DNA of 6,093 bases from Parabacteroides sp. Lineage in GTDB: Bacteria; Bacteroidota; Bacteroidia; Bacteroidales; Tannerellaceae. Location: assembly GCA_019411205.1 (NCBI GenBank), contig DXRF01000058.1, forward strand, positions 5,072 to 11,164, given 5' to 3'. A program made the translations under genes and the position numbers. The notes under the pieces were generated by a model that saw only the letters and a program-made list of their open reading frames with translations, did not search any database and was not told the DNA's origin. How positions within the stretch are numbered: position 1 is the stretch's first letter; every line of letters begins with the position of its first letter. Positions 1 through 6,058 of this stretch are shown here, in pieces.

Positions 1-1528
1 GTCCCAATTGGGTAAATATGATCCGCGCCTGGACTTGTCCCGCTATATGTTCCCGACGCTCGACCTGCTGAAATTTTACGATTCGGGCAATGTCGAGGTG
101 AACCGCGAGGAATTGGAAGAAAACCAGCAGATGATCAAGCAGACGTTGGAAGATTTCGGTATCAATATCGCTTCTATCAAGGCGACGGTCGGACCGACGG
201 TTACACTCTATGAGATCATCCCGGAAGCCGGTGTCCGTATTTCCAAGATCAAGAACCTGGAAGATGACATCGCTCTGAGCCTTTCAGCCTTGCAGATCCG
301 TATTATCGCACCGATGCCGGGTAAGGGGACGATCGGGATCGAGGTTCCGAATAATAAACCGCAGACCGTTTCGATGCAGTCGGTGGTCGCTTCGCGTAAA
401 TTCCAGGAGTGTTCGTACGATTTGCCGGTGGCGATCGGAAAGACGATTGTCAACGAAGTGTTCATGTTCGACTTGTGCAAGACTCCTCACCTGTTGGTGG
501 CCGGTGCGACCGGACAAGGTAAATCGGTCGGCTTGAATGCGATTATCACCTCTTTGCTGTATAAGAAGCATCCGGCTGAACTGAAGTTCGTGATGGTCGA
601 TCCCAAGCAGGTGGAATTTAGTATTTATTCGAAGATCGAACGTCATTATCTGGCGAAATTGCCGAATGCCGACAAACCGATTGTGACGGAGCCGGGCGAT
701 GCGGTGGCGACCTTGAACTCTTTGGTGATCGAGATGGAAAACCGTTATAAATTGCTGGTGGAGGCTTCGGCACGTAATATAAAGGAATATAATGAGAAAT
801 TCATTTCCCGCCGTCTGAACCCGGAGAAAGGACATCGGTTCCTACCTTATATCGTTGCAATCGTCGATGAGTTTGCCGACCTGATTGCGACCTCGGGCAA
901 GGAGATCGAGTTGCCGATCTCGCGTATCGCGGCTAAGGCTCGTGCGGTAGGTATCCATATGATTCTGGCCACCCAGCGTCCGGATACGAAAGTGATCACC
1001 GGTACGATCAAGAGTAACTTCCCGAGCCGTATCGCATTTAAGGTGATGTCACAGATCGACTCCCGTACGATTCTGGATACCCCGGGTGCCAACCGTCTGA
1101 TCGGTAAGGGCGATATGTTGATCCTGATTACCGGAAGCAGCGAGCCGACGCGTGTTCAGTGTGCCTTTGTCGATACGCCGGAAGTGGAAGATATCGTGAA
1201 TTATGTCGGTGCACAGGTGGCGTATCCGACGGCTTACTTATTGCCTGAATATATAGGTGAAGGCGGTGAGTCTTCTTCAGCCGGGACGGTGGATCTGTCG
1301 GATCGCGACCCGTTGTTCGACGAAGCCGCCCGTCTGATCGTGATCCAGCAGCAGGGCTCGACTTCGCTTATCCAGCGAAAGTTCGCAATCGGTTACAACC
1401 GTGCAGGCCGCCTGATGGACCAGTTGGAAGCAGCGGGCATCGTTGGTCCTTTCGAAGGCAGTAAAGCCCGTCAGGTCCTGATCCAGGACGAATACAACCT
1501 GGAGCAATTGTTGAATGCGTTGAAGTAA
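1..1528 (+). CDS. ftsK: DNA translocase FtsK, C-terminal motor and gamma domain (5' partial)
   Basis: This is the ATP-driven, septum-located DNA pump that clears and aligns chromosome termini during division. The frame is open from base 2 (Ser-Gln precede the TTG at 8), so the start lies outside the window and the TTG is an internal Leu codon, not a start. Residues here are numbered from base 8. The alpha domain spans about 55-120. The RecA-like beta domain has Walker A GATGQGKS (166-173, bases 503-526) and Walker B IVAIVDEFADL with Asp287-Glu288. The FtsK signature follows: ATQRPD, then ITGTIKSNFPSRIAF, DSRTILD and GKGDML. The last ~70 residues (434-500) form the winged-helix gamma domain, with GYNRAGRLMDQLE matching the DNA-reading helix that recognises FtsK-orienting sequences. 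All motor motifs are intact. The N-terminal membrane segments and linker expected of FtsK are not in view. The stop is TAA, 18 bp before the lolA-like gene, so co-transcription is likely. Confidence 0.97.
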   Translation, partial: SQLGKYDPRLDLSRYMFPTLDLLKFYDSGNVEVNREELEENQQMIKQTLEDFGINIASIKATVGPTVTLYEIIPEAGVRISKIKNLEDDIALSLSALQIRIIAPMPGKGTIGIEVPNNKPQTVSMQSVVASRKFQECSYDLPVAIGKTIVNEVFMFDLCKTPHLLVAGATGQGKSVGLNAIITSLLYKKHPAELKFVMVDPKQVEFSIYSKIERHYLAKLPNADKPIVTEPGDAVATLNSLVIEMENRYKLLVEASARNIKEYNEKFISRRLNPEKGHRFLPYIVAIVDEFADLIATSGKEIELPISRIAAKARAVGIHMILATQRPDTKVITGTIKSNFPSRIAFKVMSQIDSRTILDTPGANRLIGKGDMLILITGSSEPTRVQCAFVDTPEVEDIVNYVGAQVAYPTAYLLPEYIGEGGESSSAGTVDLSDRDPLFDEAARLIVIQQQGSTSLIQRKFAIGYNRAGRLMDQLEAAGIVGPFEGSKARQVLIQDEYNLEQLLNALK

Positions 1529-1546
1529 GAAAAAGGTTATGATCAG

Positions 1547-2215
1547 ATGAAAAGAGAGAATAAAATAAAAGTTTGCCGCATGTTGGTTGCTGCCTTCCTG
1601 TGCTTTTGGGTTGTATCAGGTATGGAGGTAATGGCACAAAACGCCACTTCCATTTTGGATAAGGCCGCTTCCGCTTATGAAGATTCTAACGGCTTGACTG
1701 CTTATTTTACGATGCAGACACGCTCGGATGTACAGAAAGTGTCGGAAAGTTTTGACGGCACGGTCGATATCAAAGGGGATAAATTCGTATTGAAGATCCC
1801 TGACATGATTACTTGGTTCGATGGAACGACACAATGGTCGTTTGTCGAGCGCAACGAGGAAGTCAACGTTTCCACCCCGACCGGTGAGGAGTTGCAGGCT
1901 ACGAATCCGGCCTTGTTGCTCCGTTCCTATAAAAAGGGATTTACTGCAAAATATAAGGGGGAGAGCACGGCTCCGAACGGTAAAGCAGCCTACGATATCG
2001 AGCTGGTTCCCAAAAAGAAAAGTGATATCGTACGGGTGGAACTCCAGATAGAGAAGTTTTCCGGTCTTCCGGCCTCTATCGCCGTTTTTTCAAAGAATGG
2101 GATCAGCAGTACGATCCGTATCAGTAAAATGAAAACGGGAGTAAACCAACCGGATAGCTATTTTGTTTTTAATGAAAAAGACTATCCTGATGCTGAAATA
2201 ATAGATTTGAGGTGA
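1547..2215 (+). CDS. lolA: LolA-like outer-membrane lipoprotein carrier protein
   Basis: This 222-residue exported protein resembles the periplasmic chaperone that accepts lipoproteins from the inner-membrane LolCDE transporter and carries them to the outer membrane. It has a Sec signal peptide (basic residues 2-11, hydrophobic 12-25, probable cleavage after VMA at 30). The LolA-type beta-sheet pattern follows: GTVDIKGDKFVL (71-82), ITWFDGTTQWSF (88-99), EEVNVSTPT (104-112) and the C-terminal YPDAEIIDLR. The length fits the family. The ATG at 1547 is chosen because it leaves a complete signal peptide; an in-frame ATG at 1580 would remove the basic N-region. An AAAAAGG stretch about 10 bases upstream is the only ribosome-site-like sequence. 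It follows ftsK closely, which fits a shared transcript. The family assignment rests on motif pattern recognition; lipid binding is inferred from the family. Confidence 0.9.
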   Translation: MKRENKIKVCRMLVAAFLCFWVVSGMEVMAQNATSILDKAASAYEDSNGLTAYFTMQTRSDVQKVSESFDGTVDIKGDKFVLKIPDMITWFDGTTQWSFVERNEEVNVSTPTGEELQATNPALLLRSYKKGFTAKYKGESTAPNGKAAYDIELVPKKKSDIVRVELQIEKFSGLPASIAVFSKNGISSTIRISKMKTGVNQPDSYFVFNEKDYPDAEIIDLR

Positions 2216-2262
2216 TTTATGAATTATGATTTATTATTGACGCATAAATCATAACTCATAAA
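2216..2262 (+). repeat. Near-perfect inverted repeat (possible stem-loop) after lolA
   Basis: The arms 2216-2233 (TTTATGAATTATGATTTA) and 2245-2262 (TAAATCATAACTCATAAA) are complementary at 17 of 18 positions, with an 11-base loop (2234-2244). The arm starts directly after the lolA stop codon. It could cap or stabilise the 3' end of the ftsK-lolA transcript. It is very AT-rich and has no GC-rich stem or U-run, so it is not a typical intrinsic terminator. Confidence 0.7.
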
Positions 2263-2266
2263 TTTT
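2236..2266 (+). promoter_or_regulatory. Weak candidate promoter for trxB
   Basis: ATTG (2236-2239) and TAAATTTT (2259-2266) approximate the Bacteroidetes -33 (TTTG) and -7 (TAnnTTTG) elements with a 19-bp spacer. Each differs from consensus at one position. The -33 sits in the hairpin loop, and the T-run of the -7 comes from the only heptamer that breaks the repeat pattern. It would give a short leader of roughly 20 bases before the trxB ATG. In AT-rich DNA such near matches are common, so support is limited. Confidence 0.3.
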
Positions 2267-2294
2267 CAATCATAACTCATAAAATCATAAAACG

Positions 2295-3248
2295 ATGAAT
2301 ACAACTCAGAATGAAAAAGTGCGTTGCCTGATTATCGGTTCGGGCCCGGCCGGTTATACTGCGGCTATCTATGCTTCACGTGCAAATCTGTCTCCTGTTC
2401 TCTATGAAGGAATTCAGCCGGGCGGACAGCTTACGACTACGACCGAAGTCGAGAATTTCCCCGGTTATCCCGAAGGTGTTACCGGTACGGAACTGATGGA
2501 AGACTTGAAACAGCAAGCTACCCGTTTCGGGGCGGATATCCGCATCGGTATTGCGACTGAAACAGACTTGTCTACCGCTCCATATAAGGTGACGATCGAT
2601 GGCGAGAAAGTGATCGAGACGGAAACGCTGATCATCTCGACCGGAGCGACTGCCAAATATTTAGGATTGCCGGACGAGCAGAAATATGCCGGAATGGGTG
2701 TCTCGGCTTGTGCGACCTGCGACGGTTTCTTCTATCGCAAGAAAGTCGTGGCTGTCGTCGGTGGTGGCGATACGGCTTGTGAAGAAGCGCTTTATCTGTC
2801 CAGCTTGGCGAAACAGGTGTATCTGATTGTCCGCAAACCGTATTTGCGTGCTTCGAAAGTCATGCAGGAACGTGTCCTGAACACTCCGAATATCACGGTC
2901 TTGTTCGAACATAACACGATCGGTCTTTTCGGTGAAGACGGTGTCGAAGGTGCACATTTGGTAAAACGAATGGGTGAACCGGACGAAGAAAAAGTGGATA
3001 TCGCAATCGACGGTTTCTTCCTGGCTATTGGTCATACTCCGAACTCCAAGATATTCAAACCTTGGGTCGAAACAGACGAGGTAGGCTATATCAAGACGAT
3101 TCCGGGTACGCCGAAGACAAGAATACCTGGTGTATTTGCTGCTGGTGACGTGGCCGATCCTCATTATCGCCAGGCCATTACGGCTGCTGGTAGCGGTTGT
3201 ACGGCTGCAATCGAGGCGGAACGCTATTTGTCGGAGATTGGAAAATAA
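2295..3248 (+). CDS. trxB: Thioredoxin reductase (thioredoxin-disulfide reductase)
   Basis: This cytoplasmic FAD enzyme uses NAD(P)H to reduce thioredoxin, feeding ribonucleotide reduction and oxidative-stress repair. The 317-residue length is typical of low-molecular-weight bacterial TrxB. The FAD-binding GSGPAGYTAAIYA motif is at 15-27. The redox-active CATC (Cys139, Cys142) lies in the sequence SACATCDGFF. The second nucleotide-binding motif is GGGDTACEEA (156-165), and the second FAD motif is GVFAAGDVADPHYRQA (279-294). The segment that contacts the NADPH 2'-phosphate reads VRKPYLRA (179-186) where E. coli has HRRDGFRA. The ATG at 2295 gives a normal N-terminus directly before the Rossmann fold. 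The gene is preceded by the heptamer-repeat spacer and followed after 7 bp by the phosphodiesterase gene. The identification is firm; the cofactor preference is taken from the family. Confidence 0.97.
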   Translation: MNTTQNEKVRCLIIGSGPAGYTAAIYASRANLSPVLYEGIQPGGQLTTTTEVENFPGYPEGVTGTELMEDLKQQATRFGADIRIGIATETDLSTAPYKVTIDGEKVIETETLIISTGATAKYLGLPDEQKYAGMGVSACATCDGFFYRKKVVAVVGGGDTACEEALYLSSLAKQVYLIVRKPYLRASKVMQERVLNTPNITVLFEHNTIGLFGEDGVEGAHLVKRMGEPDEEKVDIAIDGFFLAIGHTPNSKIFKPWVETDEVGYIKTIPGTPKTRIPGVFAAGDVADPHYRQAITAAGSGCTAAIEAERYLSEIGK

Positions 3249-3255
3249 TTGCATT

Positions 3256-4032
3256 ATGAAATCCTTGAAACTCTCTTTCCTTTTTCTTTTGTGCGTGCTG
3301 GTGGCGGTTCCCGTGTCAGCAAAAAGAAAGACGAAGGTGATTGCCCATCGTGGTTATTGGAAAACGGAAGGTGCCGCCCAGAACTCTATTCGTTCGTTGG
3401 AGCGGGCGAATGAGATCAAAGTCTATGGCTCTGAGTTCGACGTGCATCTGACTGCCGATAATGTTCCGGTTGTGTTCCATGACCGGAAAATAGAAGGAAA
3501 GGATATCCAGATGACTTCCTATGCGGAACTGAAAGACCTGAGACTCCCGAACGGCGAAACACTTCCGACATTGGAACAATATTTGGACAGGGCGAAGAAG
3601 CTGAAAAAGACCAAGCTGATCTTCGAATTGAAATCTCATGCAACTCCTCAGCGGGATCGGGAAGCGGCAAAGATAGCCGTCGACATGGTGAACGCCAAGA
3701 AATTGACGAAGCGTACCGAATATATCGCTTTCAGTCTGGAAGCCGCAAAGGAACTGCATCGCTTGTCTCCGAAGACACCGGTCTACTACCTGAACGGAGA
3801 CTTGTCTCCAAAGCAGTTGAAAGAACTCGGTTTTGCCGGTCTCGATTATAATTATAAGGTGATGCAGAAACATCCGGAATGGTTTACCGAAGCAAAAGAG
3901 CTGAAATTGAAAATCAATGTCTGGACGGTCGATGATCCCCAAGTGATGAAAGAGATGATCGAGAAGCGTGTGGACTTTCTGACTACCGACTATCCCGAAG
4001 AAGCGCAAAAAGCAGTACATTTGTACCGTTGA
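3256..4032 (+). CDS. Exported glycerophosphodiester phosphodiesterase
   Basis: The family hydrolyses glycerophosphodiesters (deacylated phospholipid head groups) to sn-glycerol-3-phosphate and an alcohol, using a TIM barrel and a divalent metal. The 258-residue product carries a Sec signal peptide (1-22, ending VSA) and no lipobox Cys, so a periplasmic location is likely. Active-site elements are complete: HRG with His31, SEFDVH with Glu60 and Asp62 as metal ligands, VVFHD with His75, FELK with Glu124, and the C-terminal INVWTVD and TTDYPE strands. The frame stays open upstream to 3130 inside trxB, but the ATG at 3256 is chosen because it begins directly with MKSLKLSFLF, a clean signal peptide, and avoids overlap. 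The 7-bp gap after trxB and 4-bp gap before the next gene point to one operon. The exact substrate cannot be read from the sequence; glpQ/ugpQ-type naming is left open. Confidence 0.93.
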   Translation: MKSLKLSFLFLLCVLVAVPVSAKRKTKVIAHRGYWKTEGAAQNSIRSLERANEIKVYGSEFDVHLTADNVPVVFHDRKIEGKDIQMTSYAELKDLRLPNGETLPTLEQYLDRAKKLKKTKLIFELKSHATPQRDREAAKIAVDMVNAKKLTKRTEYIAFSLEAAKELHRLSPKTPVYYLNGDLSPKQLKELGFAGLDYNYKVMQKHPEWFTEAKELKLKINVWTVDDPQVMKEMIEKRVDFLTTDYPEEAQKAVHLYR

Positions 4033-4036
4033 ATAA

Positions 4037-5524
4037 ATGTGTGAAATGAGAAAGTATTGCTTGTCGTTATTGCTCCTGTTGTCGATACAAGTTTCGAATG
4101 CGATCGAACCTCCCAAGCGTGAGGTTCGAGGCGTATGGCTGACAACTGTCTATGGTCTGGACTGGCCGCGTAAGCCGGCAACGACGGAGGCGGGGCGGAT
4201 GGTGCAGCAACGCGATCTTTGCGACATGCTGGACCGTTTGCAGGATGCGAATTTCAACACTGTTTTTCTGCAGGTCCGTTTGCGTGGCGACGTCATCTGG
4301 CGTTCGGCCATTGAACCGGCAAGTAAGACTTTCTCTGGAAAATACGGAACGATGCCGGGGTATGATCCGCTGGCTTTCGTGATCGAAGAGTGCCATAAAC
4401 GTGGGATGGAATGCCATGCCTGGTTTGTCACTTTCCCGCTGGGAACGGACAAAAGCGTGAAAGAGCAAGGAAAGCTCTCGGTTGTCAGGCGCCAGCCGAA
4501 ACTCTGTAAGCGCCATAACGGCGAATGGTATCTGGATCCCGGCGTTCCTGGAACTTCCGACTATATTTTGTCTTTGGTGAAAGAGCTGGTGAACGGATAC
4601 GATATTGATGGTATCCATTTCGATTATATCCGCTATCCGGAACAGGCAAAATCATTCCCCGATAGAGCCCAGTATGCTAAATACGGCAAGAAACGTTCGT
4701 TGGCGGAATGGCGCCGGGAGAATATCAATAAGATGGTTTACCGCATTTACGATTGGGTGAAATCGGTCAAGCCCTGGGTGCAGGTCAGCAGTTCGCCGCT
4801 CGGCAAGTATAATCGCATCGAACGTGTCCCGAATGCCGGATGGACGGCTTACGAAAGTGTTTTCCAGGACCCGAAAGTGTGGATGCAGAATGGGAAGCAG
4901 GATATGATCGTCCCGATGATGTATTATCTGCATGATAACTTTTTCCCGTTTGTCGACAATTGGGTCGATAACTGCAACGGACGGCTTGTGGTTCCCGGAT
5001 TGGGTGCATACCGGATGCTGAAAGAAGAGGCGGACTGGAACGTCAACGATATAACGGACCAGATCGATTACAGCCGTTACTACGGAGGGGCTGGCTGTAC
5101 GTTCTTCCGTTGTGCGAACATCCTCGACAATACGAAAGGGCTGTATGACGAGTTGAAGGATAAATATTATAAATATCCGGCCCAACTTCCGCCTTTGTCC
5201 TGGTTGAACGATACGGTTCCTACCGCTCCAAAAGAGATATGGGTGGAAAAGGAAGGGAGCGAATTGAAGCTTTCCTGGCGAAGACCGGATTCGGAAAAGG
5301 ACGTGTTGACTTATACCGTCTATTATTCGCTGACAGATTCGATCGACCCGGCATCCGCCCGGAATATCCTGATGACGGGAATTCGGGATACTTCTATCTA
5401 CCTGCCTGTCGATACGGCTTCGGAGCGGGGATATACGTTTTCCGTTTCATCTTCCACCCGCTATCATATTGAAAGTGCGCTATCGAAAGAAACCTATTAT
5501 TATCTTTCCAAATATCCTAAATAA
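4037..5524 (+). CDS. Exported GHL10-type (DUF187) glycoside hydrolase-like protein with C-terminal FnIII-like domain
   Basis: This 495-residue protein has a signal peptide (hydrophobic 9-18, probable cleavage after SNA at 22). The glycoside-hydrolase-like TIM barrel (about 28-385) includes the opening strand EVRGVWLTTVYG (29-40), FLQVRLRGDVIW (77-88), MPGYDPLAFVIEECHKRGME (106-125), CHAWF (126-130), WYLDPG (164-169) and the acidic signature DIDGIHFDYIRYPE (189-202). Residues 397-492 look like a fibronectin type III domain (TAPKEIWVEKEG, LKLSWRRP, YTVYYS). The family includes Bacillus YngK-like proteins and E. coli DigH, which cuts peptidoglycan glycans stripped of peptides; the substrate here is unproven. 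Unlike DigH there is no lipobox. An alternative start at ATG 4046 (MRKYCLSLLL) gives an equally good or better signal peptide; the first ATG lies 4 bp after the phosphodiesterase stop. It is probably the last gene of the trxB operon. Confidence 0.9.
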   Translation: MCEMRKYCLSLLLLLSIQVSNAIEPPKREVRGVWLTTVYGLDWPRKPATTEAGRMVQQRDLCDMLDRLQDANFNTVFLQVRLRGDVIWRSAIEPASKTFSGKYGTMPGYDPLAFVIEECHKRGMECHAWFVTFPLGTDKSVKEQGKLSVVRRQPKLCKRHNGEWYLDPGVPGTSDYILSLVKELVNGYDIDGIHFDYIRYPEQAKSFPDRAQYAKYGKKRSLAEWRRENINKMVYRIYDWVKSVKPWVQVSSSPLGKYNRIERVPNAGWTAYESVFQDPKVWMQNGKQDMIVPMMYYLHDNFFPFVDNWVDNCNGRLVVPGLGAYRMLKEEADWNVNDITDQIDYSRYYGGAGCTFFRCANILDNTKGLYDELKDKYYKYPAQLPPLSWLNDTVPTAPKEIWVEKEGSELKLSWRRPDSEKDVLTYTVYYSLTDSIDPASARNILMTGIRDTSIYLPVDTASERGYTFSVSSSTRYHIESALSKETYYYLSKYPK

Positions 5525-5533
5525 TATTAACGG

Positions 5534-5566
5534 TTTGGAAGAAAATCCTGGAATACTATATCTTTG
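5534..5566 (+). promoter_or_regulatory. Bacteroidetes-type promoter for the Cys-rich gene
   Basis: TTTG at 5534-5537 and TATCTTTG at 5559-5566 match the Bacteroidetes -33 (TTTG) and -7 (TAnnTTTG) consensus exactly, 21 bp apart. They lie in the 48-bp gap after the GHL10 gene. The predicted transcription start falls about 5-8 bases past the -7 element, at or within a base or two of the ATG at 5573. Strength and use are not shown by sequence alone. Confidence 0.6.
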
Positions 5567-5572
5567 TGCCGG

Positions 5573-5977
5573 ATGAAAAAGACTGTGACATATCTGTTTA
5601 TCGTATTCCTGGCGACACTTGTGTTTTACGGAGGAGCTGGTGTCAGTCTGGTGACCTATTGCTGTGGGGATTGCCGGATGGAGGGTGTCACTGTCTTGCT
5701 GGAAAACAAATGTTGCGAGATACATGAACAGGCCCGGTGCGTAAGTCAAGATGACTGCTGTTGCGATGTCGAGTATGTCAGTTTCGACTGGAATGTCTTT
5801 CACGGTCATCTGTTCAATTTGCAGCCTGTAGCAATCGATTTGATTTCGCATATCAGTTCACATTTATCACTTGTTCCTGTCCCTATTATAAACAAGGCAG
5901 GAAAAATTGAACGGGAATCTCCTCCCGGATTCGATGCTGGAACATACCTTTCTTTTCTGACAGTCCTTTTGATTTAG
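5573..5977 (+). CDS. Small exported Cys-rich protein, HYC_CC_PP-like
   Basis: This is a 134-residue protein of unknown function. It has an N-terminal signal or anchor (MKKTVTYLFIVFLATLVFYG), then TYCCGDC (Cys30, 31, 34), NKCC (Cys47, 48), Cys56 and DDCCCD (Cys62-64): nine cysteines within 35 residues. His77, His79, His93 and His97 follow, then an SPP motif (Pro117-118) and a short aromatic/hydrophobic end. The order YC, then CC, then PP near the C-terminus resembles the Bacteroidetes HYC_CC_PP family of small exported proteins, which I recall lying beside TonB-dependent receptors or heavy-metal efflux genes. The name-giving His is Thr here. The frame extends to a TTG at 5564, but that lies within the -7 promoter element, so the ATG at 5573 is preferred. 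Metal binding is a guess from the Cys/His content. The downstream neighbour, which would help, is out of view. Confidence 0.75.
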   Translation: MKKTVTYLFIVFLATLVFYGGAGVSLVTYCCGDCRMEGVTVLLENKCCEIHEQARCVSQDDCCCDVEYVSFDWNVFHGHLFNLQPVAIDLISHISSHLSLVPVPIINKAGKIERESPPGFDAGTYLSFLTVLLI

Positions 5978-6023
5978 TCTTTGTCGGCGCATCTCTGTTT
6001 GTGGGATCGCCTTTGCCTGTTTT

Positions 6024-6038
6024 TGCAAACGGGTTGCA
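6024..6038 (+). repeat. Short inverted repeat upstream of a -7-like element
   Basis: TGCAAACGGGTTGCA has 5-base arms TGCAA (6024-6028) and TTGCA (6034-6038) around ACGGG. It lies 12 bases upstream of the TATTTTTG at 6051-6058, a place where a regulator could bind. It is short enough to be chance. Confidence 0.25.
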
Positions 6039-6050
6039 TTGCTGACGCTT

Positions 6051-6058
6051 TATTTTTG
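6051..6058 (+). promoter_or_regulatory. Candidate -7 promoter element for the next gene
   Basis: TATTTTTG matches TAnnTTTG exactly. The best upstream TTTG (6022-6025) is 25 bp away, longer than usual, so only the -7 half is convincing. Transcription would begin near 6063-6066. A + strand ATG at 6079 (M-N-P-L-M) stays open to the window edge and could be the next start, with a leader of about 15 bases; an ATG at 6060 is also open but would precede the predicted transcription start. Confidence 0.35.

Larger units (their letters stand above)
2216..2294 (+). repeat. Degenerate 7-bp repeat array filling the lolA-trxB spacer
   Basis: The spacer is made of heptamers. Reading + strand, TTATGAA (2217-2223), TTATGAT (2224-2230) and TTATTAT (2231-2237) are followed by the same unit inverted: CGCATAA (2241-2247), ATCATAA (2248-2254), CTCATAA (2255-2261), an odd unit ATTTTCA (2262-2268), ATCATAA (2269-2275), CTCATAA (2276-2282) and, one base out of phase, ATCATAA (2284-2290). 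This gives an exact 16-bp direct repeat (2247-2262 and 2268-2283) at a 21-bp period. A chance AT-rich run would not keep this 7-bp phase. Short AT-rich intergenic arrays of this kind are a pattern I associate with Bacteroidetes genomes, from memory only. Confidence 0.85.

Noticed and set aside
8..10. TTG as a start codon for ftsK
   Set aside because: The frame is open to the window edge and the protein lacks the N-terminal membrane part of FtsK, so this is an internal Leu codon of a truncated view.
284..835. Minus-strand open frame (183 codons) opposite ftsK
   Set aside because: Antisense to the conserved motor domain and rich in His, Arg and Gln as expected from reading a coding strand backwards.
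1539..1550. Three-codon mini-frame ATG-ATC-AGA-TGA overlapping the lolA start
   Set aside because: Its stop overlaps the lolA ATG in an ATGA arrangement, which can couple translation, but a frame this short occurs easily by chance and nothing else supports it.
2661..3254. Minus-strand open frame (197 codons) opposite trxB
   Set aside because: Fully antisense to a conserved enzyme, with no domain-like pattern; treated as a shadow frame.
3130..3255. Upstream extension of the phosphodiesterase frame into trxB
   Set aside because: It would overlap the conserved C-terminus of trxB by more than 100 bases and bury the clean signal peptide that begins at the ATG at 3256.
3316..4116. Long minus-strand open frame (266 codons) opposite the phosphodiesterase gene
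   Set aside because: It lies antisense to a gene with a complete active site, its translation shows no recognisable motifs, and similar antisense frames occur opposite every gene here because of codon bias.
5521..5533. Terminator after the GHL10 gene
   Set aside because: No stem-loop followed by a T-run can be found between the stop codon and the next promoter-like element.
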